From Clostridia bacterium (GTDB taxonomy: Bacteria; Bacillota; Clostridia; Oscillospirales; Acutalibacteraceae), in NCBI GenBank assembly GCA_017631955.1, contig JAGBSJ010000011.1, forward strand, positions 55,480-119,479: 64,000 nucleotides of DNA. The letters run 5' to 3'. The notes beneath the pieces were generated by a model. It searched no databases. It worked only from the letters and a program-made list of their open reading frames with translations, and was not told the origin of the DNA. Positions 8,502-17,828 of the stretch are shown here, piece after piece. The position numbers and the translations under genes were made by a program. Numbering within the stretch: position 1 is the stretch's first letter; each line of letters starts with the position of its first letter.

Positions 8502-9680
8502 TTAGAATTTTCTCCAAACCATTTTGTCAACTACACCAGTATATGACTGAATGAGTTTAACTACTTTATTTGAAACGATTTCGTCTACATAATCAGGCAC
8601 AGGAATACCTAAATCGTCATTTTTGTTCATTTCAACTGCAGTATCAACTGCTTGAAGAAGTGATTTTTCGTCAATACCCGCAAGCACAAAACAAGCTTTA
8701 TCAAGTGCTTCAGGTCTTTCGGTTGATGTACGGATACAAACTGCAGGGAATGATTTGCCGATACTTGTAAAGAATGAACTTTCTTCAGGTAATGTGCCAC
8801 TATCTGACACTACTGCAAAAGCATTCATCTGTAAACAGTTATAGTCGTGGAAACCGAGTGGTTCGTGCTGAATAACTCTGCTATCAAGCTGGAATCCACT
8901 TTCTGCAAGTCTTTTCTTACTTCTTGGATGACAAGAATAAAGAATTGGCATATCATATTTTTCTGCCATTTTATTGATTGCATTGAAGAGTGATAAGAAG
9001 TTCTTTTCAGTATCAATATTCTCTTCACGATGAGCAGAAAGAAGAATATATTTGCCTTTTTCCAAACCGAGTTTAGTGTGAATATGTGACATTTCAATAT
9101 CTGCAAGGTTATTGCGAAGAACCTCAGCCATTGGAGAGCCAGTTACATATACTCTTTCTTTAGGAAGACCACACTCGTGAAGATATTTTCTTGCATGCTC
9201 CGAATATGCAAGGTTAACGTCAGAAATTATATCAACAATTCTTCTGTTTGTTTCTTCAGGAAGACACTCGTCTTTACAACGATTACCTGCTTCCATATGG
9301 AAAATTGGAATATGTAATCTTTTTGCAGGAATTGCAGAAAGGCAAGAATTTGTATCGCCTAATACAAGCATTGCATCCGGCTTGATTTCTGCCATAAGTT
9401 TATATGAACAATTAATAATGTTACCAACTGTTGCACCAAGGTCATCACCTACTGCATCCATATACACATCAGGGTCCTGAAGTTTTAAATCCTTAAAGAA
9501 TACACCATTAAGGTTGTAATCATAATTTTGACCTGTATGAGCAAGAATACAATCAAAGTACTGACGACATTTATTTATAACAGCAGCAAGACGAATGATT
9601 TCAGGACGTGTGCCTACAATAATCAAAAGCTTTAATTTGCCATTATTTTGGAATTTAATATCTGAATAATCAAGTTTCAT
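8502..9680 (-). CDS. capG: UDP-GlcNAc 2-epimerase family, last step of UDP-L-FucNAc synthesis
   Basis: Cytoplasmic GT-B-fold epimerase of the non-hydrolysing UDP-N-acetylglucosamine 2-epimerase family (WecB/CapG/FnlC). Visible features are VGTRPEIIRLAAV near the N-terminus, GDTNSCLSAIPAKR, HMEAGNRCKDECLPEETNRRI, SAHREENID and the C-terminal DSGTLPEES. In a WecB the 'GDT.S' and 'PEE.NR' boxes are the same, so context decides: CapE and CapF homologues lie in the same operon, giving the complete UDP-L-FucNAc route. 392 residues, normal length. It is the last gene of the long minus-strand operon, three bases after the acyltransferase. Confidence 0.9.
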   Translation of the reverse strand: MKLDYSDIKFQNNGKLKLLIIVGTRPEIIRLAAVINKCRQYFDCILAHTGQNYDYNLNGVFFKDLKLQDPDVYMDAVGDDLGATVGNIINCSYKLMAEIKPDAMLVLGDTNSCLSAIPAKRLHIPIFHMEAGNRCKDECLPEETNRRIVDIISDVNLAYSEHARKYLHECGLPKERVYVTGSPMAEVLRNNLADIEMSHIHTKLGLEKGKYILLSAHREENIDTEKNFLSLFNAINKMAEKYDMPILYSCHPRSKKRLAESGFQLDSRVIQHEPLGFHDYNCLQMNAFAVVSDSGTLPEESSFFTSIGKSFPAVCIRTSTERPEALDKACFVLAGIDEKSLLQAVDTAVEMNKNDDLGIPVPDYVDEIVSNKVVKLIQSYTGVVDKMVWRKF

Positions 9681-9683
9681 AAT

Positions 9684-10676
9684 TTAATACCCACCTTTGA
9701 CTTTTTTGTTTAAACAATTAATTGCTGGATGAATAAGTGTTGCGGCAACGAAACTACATAATATACAAGCTATATAGTAAATAACATTACTACTAATTAT
9801 AAGGACTTCATTAAATAAAATTATGAAGAATCCTTGAAGAATGTACACCTCAAAAAAGTAATTACCCGCAAATTCAATTGGTTTATAATTCACCTTAATT
9901 TTCATTGCAAATAACATAACCAATGAAATAAATGCAATAGTTGAAATCATCTTAATTGGAATCTTGACTATCAATGGCAAAAATCCAGCATTCCCCAAAA
10001 TGAAACTTGCTGCAAAAGTAAGAAGTGATAAAAGTAATACACAAAAATAATGTTTTGAGGTTTTATTTAAAAATTCATCTATATCGGCCTTTTTTGCGGC
10101 CCATACAGCACCAAAAACAAATGCAAAGCTTGACTCATACCAAGTGTGATTCATTTTTAAAATAGCGAAAGAAATGCAAAATAATAAAATAAGAATACTT
10201 AATTTAGTTATTCCCTTTGATAATGATGATTTTTTAAACGCTACTAAATATAAAATATAGAGCAATATAATCATCTGAATATACCATCCATATTTTACAA
10301 CAGTTCCACCAATGAAAAACGACTGTAATATTTGTATTGCTGAAAGTTTATATCCAATAGCAATCTGAAATATACTGTACAAGATTATCAAAACAATATT
10401 TATTATATATACAGGTAAAACTCTTTTTCTTAGGTATTTATCAAAGTATGTGTTGCCTCTACTGATGTACGAAACAGTCAATCCATAACCTGAAAAAAAC
10501 AAAAATCCTGAAACAGACAAATATCCAAACGCAGTAATTATTGGTCCTAAACCGATAGCCAAGCCAAATTTTCTGTATGCAAACATGTGTGAAATCATAA
10601 TTGCTAATGCAAATATAGCTTTAAGGCAATTACAATTTTCTTTCGACAAATAGTTATCATTCTTAATAACCTGCAT
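9684..10676 (-). CDS. acyltransferase 3 family membrane protein
   Basis: About ten membrane helices over 330 residues. The N-terminal KAIFALAIMISHMF, with a conserved His, fits acyltransferase 3 enzymes that O-acetylate surface polysaccharides. The start codon overlaps the capF stop by one base (TAATG), so it is translated with capF. It probably acetylates a sugar of the repeat unit; donor and target are inferred. The sequence is more AT-rich and diverged than the sugar-nucleotide genes around it. Confidence 0.78.
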   Translation of the reverse strand: MQVIKNDNYLSKENCNCLKAIFALAIMISHMFAYRKFGLAIGLGPIITAFGYLSVSGFLFFSGYGLTVSYISRGNTYFDKYLRKRVLPVYIINIVLIILYSIFQIAIGYKLSAIQILQSFFIGGTVVKYGWYIQMIILLYILYLVAFKKSSLSKGITKLSILILLFCISFAILKMNHTWYESSFAFVFGAVWAAKKADIDEFLNKTSKHYFCVLLLSLLTFAASFILGNAGFLPLIVKIPIKMISTIAFISLVMLFAMKIKVNYKPIEFAGNYFFEVYILQGFFIILFNEVLIISSNVIYYIACILCSFVAATLIHPAINCLNKKVKGGY

Positions 10677-11872
10677 TACACCACCTCAAAGAATGTATCA
10701 GGTTTATTAGGGTCAAACTGTTCATTTGCCCACATTACAGTAACAAGATTCTCATTTTCACTTAAGTTAATAATGTTATGTGTATAACCCGGCAACATAT
10801 GAATTGCCTGAATCTTATCCCCTGTCACTTCGTAATTAAGGACTTCGTCACTGTCAATCTTTCTCATTTGAATAAGTCCGTGGCCACTCACAACAATGAA
10901 GAATTCCCATTTTGTATGGTGCCAATGCTGACCCTTTGTGATTCCAGGTTTTGAAATATTCACGCTGAACTGACCGCATTTTTCTGTTTTTAATAATTCA
11001 GTAAATGAGCCCCTGTCATCGCAATTCATTTTCAAATCAAAAATCGCTTTATCCTTAGGGAGATATGAAAGATATGTAGAATAAAGTTTCTTTGCAAATG
11101 AATTATATGGAATTTCAGGCATTATAAGAGTTTTAGGTTGATTCTTGAATGACTCGAGAAGTTCAACTATTTCACCTAAAGTAACTTTATGTGTAATTGG
11201 TGCTGCGCAATACTTACCATCATCACATAAAACAGTATCAATGCCATCAAAATCACAATGATGTGGTTTTCCTTCAATTGCATTCATCATTTCATCAACT
11301 AAATCGTCGATATATAAAAGTTCAAGCTGCACTGATGGATCATTAACCGTAATTTCCAAATCATTTGCAATATTGTTGCAAAATGTTGCAACAGCACTGT
11401 TATAATTTGGTCTGCACCACTTGCCAAAAAGATTTGGTAAACGATAAACAAGTACCTTTGAACCTGTTTCTTCTGCGTAATCAAAAAACAGTTCCTCCCC
11501 TGCCTTTTTGCTTCTACCATATTCACTATCATATCTACCAATGAGTGTTGCCTGAATTGAAGATGATAACACAACAGGACAGGTATTATTATATTTCTTT
11601 AACATATTGAGAAGTGTTGATGCAAAGCCAAAATTCCCCTGCATAAACTCCTCTGTATTCTGTGGACGATTTACACCTGCAAGATTAAAAATAAAATCCG
11701 CATTTTTGCAAGCTTCCTCCAATAATTCTGCAGAAGAATCAATATCATAAGAATATATTTCTTCAATATTGAGATTTGGATGAGTTCTATCTTTGCCATC
11801 TTTAATGCTCTGCAAAGCAGCTACAAGATTTTTCCCAACAAACCCTTTTGCACCAGTTACAAGAATTTTCAT
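10676..11872 (-). CDS. capF: CapF, bifunctional SDR/cupin enzyme of UDP-L-FucNAc synthesis
   Basis: Two domains: an N-terminal SDR domain with VTGAKGFVGKNL (residues about 4-16) and YGRSKKAGEE supplying Tyr and Lys, and a C-terminal cupin (about 280-398) with the metal cluster HWHHTKWEFF and a later His in PGYTHN. This architecture is that of Staphylococcus CapF/FnlB, which epimerises at C3 in the cupin and reduces C4 in the SDR domain to give UDP-N-acetyl-L-talosamine. Length matches (398). It lies between a GT2 gene and an acyltransferase, with capE and capG in the same operon. Confidence 0.93.
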   Translation of the reverse strand: MKILVTGAKGFVGKNLVAALQSIKDGKDRTHPNLNIEEIYSYDIDSSAELLEEACKNADFIFNLAGVNRPQNTEEFMQGNFGFASTLLNMLKKYNNTCPVVLSSSIQATLIGRYDSEYGRSKKAGEELFFDYAEETGSKVLVYRLPNLFGKWCRPNYNSAVATFCNNIANDLEITVNDPSVQLELLYIDDLVDEMMNAIEGKPHHCDFDGIDTVLCDDGKYCAAPITHKVTLGEIVELLESFKNQPKTLIMPEIPYNSFAKKLYSTYLSYLPKDKAIFDLKMNCDDRGSFTELLKTEKCGQFSVNISKPGITKGQHWHHTKWEFFIVVSGHGLIQMRKIDSDEVLNYEVTGDKIQAIHMLPGYTHNIINLSENENLVTVMWANEQFDPNKPDTFFEVV

Positions 11873-11899
11873 ACAAAACCTCTTTCCTGTATGTTAATT

Positions 11900-12898
11900 T
11901 TATTTCTTTTTAATATTCTTTAATTTAAAAACTATATCATAATACAACCTAATCGGGAAGAAAAATTTGAACAAATTCAAGCACAATTCTTTTTTCGAAC
12001 GTAAATTTTTCAAACTTTTAATCAAGAACGGATATGGATATAATCCCTCTCTTTTAAAGTCATTTACCAAATATTTATTTAATCTTAATCCTGTAAACAA
12101 AAGGTTTGATACGGTTGTATCAATTTTATATTTGAAAAGAGCTTTTATCATATCACTGAAATTGTTATCTGAGTATATTTTCTTATACAACTCTTGATAA
12201 ATATCAAGCATTGCAAGCTGGTTTTCCATAGACTTTTCAGGAGTCAAGTGGTTCATAGCGGAATTGGGATTTTGTCTATATTTATATATGGAATTCTTAA
12301 AGAAAAGACATTTTTTCTTTTCATAATACACACTACAAATAGAACAGAAAACCGTGTCTTCCCCATATTTCATATTTTCAGGAAAAAGGATATCGTTATT
12401 TACAACAATCTCTCTTTCAATCACCATTCTACAGCAAGTACCTGCACTTCTAAAGCCCGTTTCATAGATTAAATTAAAATTTTCTTCTTTTTCTTCATAT
12501 TTAGCATCAAACGGAACATTTATTAAATTCTGCATTATTGCCACTGATGCATTTTCTTTTTCCAACAAATCAACAATCTTGCCAATGGAATTATTTATTA
12601 ATAAATCATCAGAGTCTACAAATGCAAGATATTTACCTTTTGCTTTGCTTATAGCGTAATTTCTTGTAGAAGAAACACCACTATTTTCCTTATAATATGC
12701 GAAAATCTTACCTTCATACTCGCTTGAGTATCTTTCAAGTATCTGCGCTGACATATCTGAAGAACCATCATCAACACAAATAATTTCATATCCGCCATCA
12801 ACACTTTGATTAAGCAAGGATTTCAGACAATCATCCAAATAGTTTTCAGCATTATATACAGGAACTATTATACTCAGCAAACAAACTTGATTGTCCAT
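11900..12898 (-). CDS. GT2 family glycosyltransferase
   Basis: GT-A fold inverting glycosyltransferase: SIIVPVYNAENYLDDCL at the N-terminus, CVDDGSSD near residue 42 and the metal-binding VDSDD near 95. 332 residues. No membrane segment is clear apart from a basic amphipathic C-terminus, so it probably acts at the inner membrane face on undecaprenyl-linked sugar. Only two bases separate it from the capE stop, with GGGG of capE's end acting as ribosome site. Because it is between capE and capF it may transfer L-FucNAc; that is inference. Confidence 0.85.
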   Translation of the reverse strand: MDNQVCLLSIIVPVYNAENYLDDCLKSLLNQSVDGGYEIICVDDGSSDMSAQILERYSSEYEGKIFAYYKENSGVSSTRNYAISKAKGKYLAFVDSDDLLINNSIGKIVDLLEKENASVAIMQNLINVPFDAKYEEKEENFNLIYETGFRSAGTCCRMVIEREIVVNNDILFPENMKYGEDTVFCSICSVYYEKKKCLFFKNSIYKYRQNPNSAMNHLTPEKSMENQLAMLDIYQELYKKIYSDNNFSDMIKALFKYKIDTTVSNLLFTGLRLNKYLVNDFKREGLYPYPFLIKSLKNLRSKKELCLNLFKFFFPIRLYYDIVFKLKNIKKK

Positions 12899-12900
12899 TA

Positions 12901-13938
12901 TTATTTACCCCAATTTGCAAGTTCATTCTGGATATATGTAAGAGTTAAAAGTTTTTCTTTCACTTCGTCAACTGTCATAAGACTTGTATTGGTTGAGTCA
13001 AACTCCGAAAGTTGAATGCGTTCAACATCGCCATCTTTAAAATACTTGTCATAGTTAAGTCCGCGCTTATCTGCAGGAACTCGATAGAAGTCACCCATAT
13101 CAATAGCATTTGCGCATTCTTCATTTGTAAGAAGTGTTTCATACATTTTTTCGCCGTGACGAATACCAATAACTTTAATTTCTGTTTCAGGTGCGAAAAG
13201 CTCTGCTACTGCTTTTGCGAGAACTTCAATTGTACAAGCAGGTGCTTTTTGAACGAGAATGTCGCCACTTTCACCGTTTTCAAATGCAAAGAGTACAAGG
13301 TCAACTGCCTCTTCCAAACTCATTACAAAACGAGTCATTGATGGTTCTGTAATTGTGATTGGCTTACCTTCACGAATCTGGTCAATCCAAAGTGGTACTA
13401 CTGAGCCACGTGAGCAAAGAACATTTCCGTAACGAGTGCAGCAAATCTTTGTTTTTTCAGGAGAAACTGTTCTTGATTTTGCAACAACAACTTTTTCCAT
13501 CATTGCCTTTGATGTACCCATAGCGTTTACAGGGTATGCGGCCTTATCAGTTGAAAGACAGATTACGCATTTAACACCTTCGTCAATTGCCGCTGTAAGA
13601 ACATTATCTGTTCCTAAAACATTAGTTTTAACTGCTTCAACAGGGAAAAATTCGCAAGATGGAACCTGTTTGAGTGCTGCGGCGTGGAAAATGTAGTCAA
13701 CTCCATGCATAGCGTTTTTAACTGACTGTAAATCTCTTACATCGCCGATATAGAACTTAAGTTTATCAGCAACTTCAGGGTATTTCTGTTGGAATTCGTG
13801 GCGCATATCGTCTTGCTTTTTCTCGTCACGAGAAAATACACGGATTTCGCCGATATCAGTTTCTAAAAATCTTCGAAGCACTGTATTACCGAATGAACCT
13901 GTACCACCAGTAATTAATAATGTTTTGCCTTTAAACAT
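12901..13938 (-). CDS. capE: CapE, UDP-GlcNAc 4,6-dehydratase/5-epimerase
   Basis: Extended SDR of the FlaA1/CapE class that starts UDP-L-FucNAc synthesis from UDP-GlcNAc. TGGTGSFGNTVLRRF is the NAD(P)-binding loop, and CLSTDKAAYPVNAMGTSKAMMEK carries the Asp-Lys pair and the Tyr typical of the inverting 4,6-dehydratases. The later RFVMSLEEAVDLV and GEKMYETLL motifs are conserved. 345 residues, soluble. First gene after the internal promoter at 13989-14018, so the five-gene block capE-GT2-capF-acyltransferase-capG may be transcribed separately. FlaA1-type pseudaminic acid synthesis is ruled out by the CapF/CapG partners. Confidence 0.93.
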   Translation of the reverse strand: MFKGKTLLITGGTGSFGNTVLRRFLETDIGEIRVFSRDEKKQDDMRHEFQQKYPEVADKLKFYIGDVRDLQSVKNAMHGVDYIFHAAALKQVPSCEFFPVEAVKTNVLGTDNVLTAAIDEGVKCVICLSTDKAAYPVNAMGTSKAMMEKVVVAKSRTVSPEKTKICCTRYGNVLCSRGSVVPLWIDQIREGKPITITEPSMTRFVMSLEEAVDLVLFAFENGESGDILVQKAPACTIEVLAKAVAELFAPETEIKVIGIRHGEKMYETLLTNEECANAIDMGDFYRVPADKRGLNYDKYFKDGDVERIQLSEFDSTNTSLMTVDEVKEKLLTLTYIQNELANWGK

Positions 13939-13988
13939 TTATATCACTTTCCTTTATAAATAGTATATTACAATATTCTAACTAAATT

Positions 13989-14018
13989 ATTATACATCTT
14001 TTTTCTGTTGAAAATCAA
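13989..14018 (-). promoter_or_regulatory. internal promoter upstream of capE
   Basis: On the minus strand TTGATT (14018-14013), 18 bp, TATAAT (13994-13989), in the 80-bp gap between the flippase stop and capE. It is one of the widest spacers in the operon. Confidence 0.6.
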
Positions 14019-15449
14019 TTACTTTGAATCATTCGCAGGTTTTTTCTTGAATTTTCCTAAGAGCATTCTGATTAATCCCTTGAACAAACTCATATTAGCA
14101 AATAATGAAGCAAATGCAACTGCCGCAGCAACCAGAATTAGCATATAAATTGAATCAACCAAATAATACAATACCGTTGAAACTACTACAATCAAAACAG
14201 GCAAAATAAGTTTTTTCACCTTAACACTGACATGCATATACTTCTTAACCTTAAAGTGCATTATCAAATAATAAACAAATTCAGACAAAGCATGTGCAAT
14301 TCCTACACCCCAAATATACCATTCCTTTGCAGCAAAATATCCTACACCAAAATAAATCGCTAAGGCAATTAAAGATGTAATGAAAACTGTTGATGTTTTC
14401 TTTGCGCTATAAAATCCCATTGAAACAAATCTTTCGCAGGCATTGAAAATCGTCCCCAAGAAGAATATTGGAACATACACCCAAGCGATACGGTATTCGT
14501 CACCCATTATTGTGAAAGTAAGGAATTTTATTGCAGGCATTAAAATTGCGGCTGCACTCAAAAGCAATGAAAGGAAATTATTGAAAACCTCAGTTGCATA
14601 TTCATTTTTATCCTTTGAATTATATTCTGAAATCGCGCTCTGTTGCCAAGCCATAAAAAAGATATTATTGACCATTCCCAAAGCTTGTGAAAACTTAGTA
14701 GCAAAGGATAACAAACCAACCTCAGTCGTTGTATAGAAAAATAGGAGCAGATATCTTCCCAAAGAGTTGATACCCCAAATGCATATAGCATTTGGCATTA
14801 ATGGAATACTGTAACCTAACTGTTCTTTAATTACGCTGAATTTAATTGCAGAAAATTTAAAATGCTTTAAGATGTTACACTTTAATAAAATCGCTAGAAG
14901 AATAAACAAACTTGTAACAACATGTGACCACAACAGAGAAACAGCGCCAAAATGACAGATTACAATAAAAATAATATTTGATGCAAGTTGTACAAATGTG
15001 GATAAAACGCCTACTGTGGAATAAAGTACAGTACTATTCATTCCTCTGATTGCCTGTTGACAATACTGAGCTAAAATATTGAATGCCACATATAATATGA
15101 ACACAAAAGTATATGGAAAATCAACGATTGTGCCATAGATTGTCATACCGATAGCAAATACTGCAATACCTGCCAGGGCGACAATCAATGAGTTAGAAAT
15201 AACCTCATCCTTTTCCCTATCATTCTTTGCGTCCTGAATATAACGGAAAACTGTTTCAATTGTCTGAAGAGACACAAAAGAATATGCAATTGATAAAATA
15301 TTGATATAGATATCAACTTCACCATATTCTGCAGGATTGAGGTAGTTCGTATATAAGGGAAGCAGAAGAAAAACTAGTATCTTAGATGAAAAGTTGCCAA
15401 TGGTAAAAACCACTGTATTCTTCATTAAATTGGTAATTCTGTTACTCAA
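14019..15449 (-). CDS. Wzx-type oligosaccharide flippase (copy A)
   Basis: 476-residue polytopic protein of the MOP/polysaccharide transport superfamily, with roughly 14 hydrophobic segments and the typical N-terminus (FTIGNFSSKILVFLLLPLYTNYLNPAEYGEVD). Such proteins flip undecaprenyl-diphosphate-linked repeat units across the cytoplasmic membrane. A basic C-terminus (KKKPANDSK) ends the protein. A second, distinct flippase is encoded at 17829-19364, so one of the two may serve a different glycan. It directly follows an EpsG-type polymerase. Confidence 0.88.
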   Translation of the reverse strand: MSNRITNLMKNTVVFTIGNFSSKILVFLLLPLYTNYLNPAEYGEVDIYINILSIAYSFVSLQTIETVFRYIQDAKNDREKDEVISNSLIVALAGIAVFAIGMTIYGTIVDFPYTFVFILYVAFNILAQYCQQAIRGMNSTVLYSTVGVLSTFVQLASNIIFIVICHFGAVSLLWSHVVTSLFILLAILLKCNILKHFKFSAIKFSVIKEQLGYSIPLMPNAICIWGINSLGRYLLLFFYTTTEVGLLSFATKFSQALGMVNNIFFMAWQQSAISEYNSKDKNEYATEVFNNFLSLLLSAAAILMPAIKFLTFTIMGDEYRIAWVYVPIFFLGTIFNACERFVSMGFYSAKKTSTVFITSLIALAIYFGVGYFAAKEWYIWGVGIAHALSEFVYYLIMHFKVKKYMHVSVKVKKLILPVLIVVVSTVLYYLVDSIYMLILVAAAVAFASLFANMSLFKGLIRMLLGKFKKKPANDSK

Positions 15450-15471
15450 AAAGTATCACCTGAAATTCAAT

Positions 15472-16557
15472 TTACTGTAAAATATAACTTAAAATATTAC
15501 TGCTTGGAGAAATCAAATAATATAGAATCAAAGCCGAAGTTACACCCAATGTTTTTAATTTCGCAAATCTTCGATTTGTTTTCTCGTCAGCCATACAAGC
15601 ATCAGCAATCAGCAAACCATCAAATAATGAGAAATACATTGCTATTCTGAAAATTTCAGCCAACCAAGCAAAAGAAAGAATTCTGAATACAACAGATAAC
15701 AATAACAAGTGACACAACTTTGCATCATTTGCCTGTCGCTTACTTCCATATGTACATATTAAACAAAAAATAAAAATTGTAGAATAAATAATAATACCGC
15801 TAAAATTCAATGTTGATTCAGAATCGAAATATTCTGAATATTGTTCATTAACCCCTAGAATCTGCATATAAATTCTAGCAATTGTGTTGGCATTCAAAAT
15901 AATTATTAAACCGCCGATACCTAATAATATCAAGTTTCGTACGCGTTTGCCTAAATTATATGCAAAATACGAAATTGCAAAAACAAGAGCAGAACTATGA
16001 AATAGAGATGCGAACAAAACTATTAATAAGAATTTGACCAAACGTTTTTCCTTCATATATTTATACGAATAGAATAGAATGGACAATGCTAAAGCTTGTC
16101 TTAAACCACTGAAAGCAAAACTAAATGGACCCATTGCAGTAATGACCATAAAGCTTATTGACGGTTTAACAGAATATTTTGAAATTACATTGTACAATCC
16201 AAAAACAAACACAAATGATATTACAACTTTCCACTGGAAAAAGTCAAATCCTAATCTTGAAAATATCCAACCACAAATATGATAAACAGGGTCCTTAATT
16301 TTTGCCCAATCATTAATAAAATAACTGAATGTTCTCAGCCCATTCTCCTCATATCTCATTTTATACGCAAATAAGTCATTATTTGCTGTTTCTGACTGTA
16401 ACGCAAGAAGTAAGAAAAGGCCAACGGATAAGATGATAACACTTATTCCTTCGTACGACAAAATCTTTTGAGATTTTGACAGGTCACGGCTTTTGCTTTT
16501 AATATTTGATGCAAAAAAGCATAACACCATCATACCAAATATAATCCAATATGCCAT
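15472..16557 (-). CDS. epsG: EpsG-family polysaccharide polymerase (copy A)
   Basis: 361-residue membrane protein with about 10 helices. The EpsG pattern is visible: a conserved region with NDLFAYKMRYEENG (about 60-75), then GFDFFQWK and the central FSFSGLRQALALSI segment. EpsG proteins are Wzy-like polymerases for surface polysaccharides acting at the outer face of the membrane. Neighbours are a GT4 gene and flippase A. A second EpsG is at 23658-24722. Confidence 0.85.
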   Translation of the reverse strand: MAYWIIFGMMVLCFFASNIKSKSRDLSKSQKILSYEGISVIILSVGLFLLLALQSETANNDLFAYKMRYEENGLRTFSYFINDWAKIKDPVYHICGWIFSRLGFDFFQWKVVISFVFVFGLYNVISKYSVKPSISFMVITAMGPFSFAFSGLRQALALSILFYSYKYMKEKRLVKFLLIVLFASLFHSSALVFAISYFAYNLGKRVRNLILLGIGGLIIILNANTIARIYMQILGVNEQYSEYFDSESTLNFSGIIIYSTIFIFCLICTYGSKRQANDAKLCHLLLLSVVFRILSFAWLAEIFRIAMYFSLFDGLLIADACMADEKTNRRFAKLKTLGVTSALILYYLISPSSNILSYILQ

Positions 16558-16593
16558 TCATCTTACCTCCTTTACCATTTTTATATAATTCTT

Positions 16594-17805
16594 TTATTTG
16601 CATAATTCATTATAAAGAGCAATATGCTCATCTATCAGTTTTTTCTTATCAAAATTGGAGCGAGCAAAATTGATACAGTTACCACTATATTTTTCTTTTC
16701 CATCTACATAAATCTTGTTTATGGCTTCCCCAATGCCATCAAGGTTACCTTTTTCTACAAGATATCCACATCCTTCACCAACAACTTCAATATTGGCAGT
16801 TGCTTTATAGCAGACAACAGGAGTACCACAGCCTAAGGATTCAACAGAAACCTTTCCAAATGTTTCTTCTGCTGAAAGAGTAACAAAAACATCTGCGAGA
16901 TTATAATAATCAACTAACTCTTCAACGGATTCAGTCCTGCCCACAGCAATCATATTATCCGGAAGTTTTATACCTTCTGGAATTGAACCTACAATCACAA
17001 TCTTTGAATTTTCAGGCAGTTGTTCAGAAAGTTTTACAAAACTATTTAAGTCTTTTCTTTCATCCCATATTGTTGCAACACCTAATACTACAAATTCATT
17101 TGTGATACCAAGTTTATCTTTTAACTGGGATATATCTTTTGGGCGAAAACTTTCAAAATCTACCCAGTTATATATTTTTTTAATTATTTTTGCATTTTTG
17201 AATATTGGTGATTTCTTTGCTGATACAGTTACCCAGTCTGAAACACCAATTACTGCCAAACGCTTTATTTTGCTGATAAGAGAAAGCTTATCATTAAACA
17301 TCTTCTTTGTTCTGTCAAAAAACCAAGATGAGTTTCCACTCTGAAGGTTAGGGCAATTCTTGCATTCTGTTTTCCACTTGTAGCAATCAGCTTCAATAAA
17401 ATGCACACACTTGCCTGTCATAAACCAAAAATCATGCAGTGTAATTACAGTTGCAATATCCTTCTCGTCAAGATATTTTAAAAGTAACGGAAGATTGATA
17501 AAGTTTGCATGTAAATTTCCAAGGTGCACAACATCGGGCTTTATCTTTTCCATAAATTTTATAAGTTTTTTTGTGGCGTTTTTTGAAAAATATGCTTGCT
17601 TACCTGAAAGACGAGAGAGTAGTGCGTGAATTTTTCTATCTTTTTTATCACCAATCATAAACAGCCTGTCTTCGTTTGCCGAACCTGACATAGAACATGC
17701 AACATAGGACTCGAACTCCCGTTGGAGTAATGCATAATGTAATTCAGTTGTATTACGACCTGTGCTGCCAATATTATAAACAGCATTTATTTGCAATATT
17801 TTCAT
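16594..17805 (-). CDS. GT4 family glycosyltransferase
   Basis: GT-B fold retaining glycosyltransferase. The N-terminal KILQINAVYNIGSTGRNTTE loop binds the acceptor side; the C-terminal GT4 E-x7-E motif is EETFGKVSVESLG near residues 310-325. HLHN..LHDFWF-type acceptor residues (TLHDFWFMTGKC) and a Cys-rich stretch CVHFIEADCYKWKTECKNC, common in this subgroup, are present. The start at 17805 (ATG after GGTGAAGG) is preferred to the TTG at 17817. Sugar specificity unknown. Confidence 0.85.
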   Translation of the reverse strand: MKILQINAVYNIGSTGRNTTELHYALLQREFESYVACSMSGSANEDRLFMIGDKKDRKIHALLSRLSGKQAYFSKNATKKLIKFMEKIKPDVVHLGNLHANFINLPLLLKYLDEKDIATVITLHDFWFMTGKCVHFIEADCYKWKTECKNCPNLQSGNSSWFFDRTKKMFNDKLSLISKIKRLAVIGVSDWVTVSAKKSPIFKNAKIIKKIYNWVDFESFRPKDISQLKDKLGITNEFVVLGVATIWDERKDLNSFVKLSEQLPENSKIVIVGSIPEGIKLPDNMIAVGRTESVEELVDYYNLADVFVTLSAEETFGKVSVESLGCGTPVVCYKATANIEVVGEGCGYLVEKGNLDGIGEAINKIYVDGKEKYSGNCINFARSNFDKKKLIDEHIALYNELCK

Positions 17806-17828
17806 TACCTTCACCAAAAATAATATTT

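Noticed and set aside
12901-13938. Flagellin pseudaminic acid synthesis (PseB) rather than CapE
   Set aside because: Partners are CapF and CapG homologues, and no pseC, pseH or pseI genes occur in the cluster.
16594-16836. Plus-strand frames within the polysaccharide operon as small genes
   Set aside because: All lie over conserved glycosyltransferase, flippase or polymerase genes on the minus strand and lack ribosome sites.
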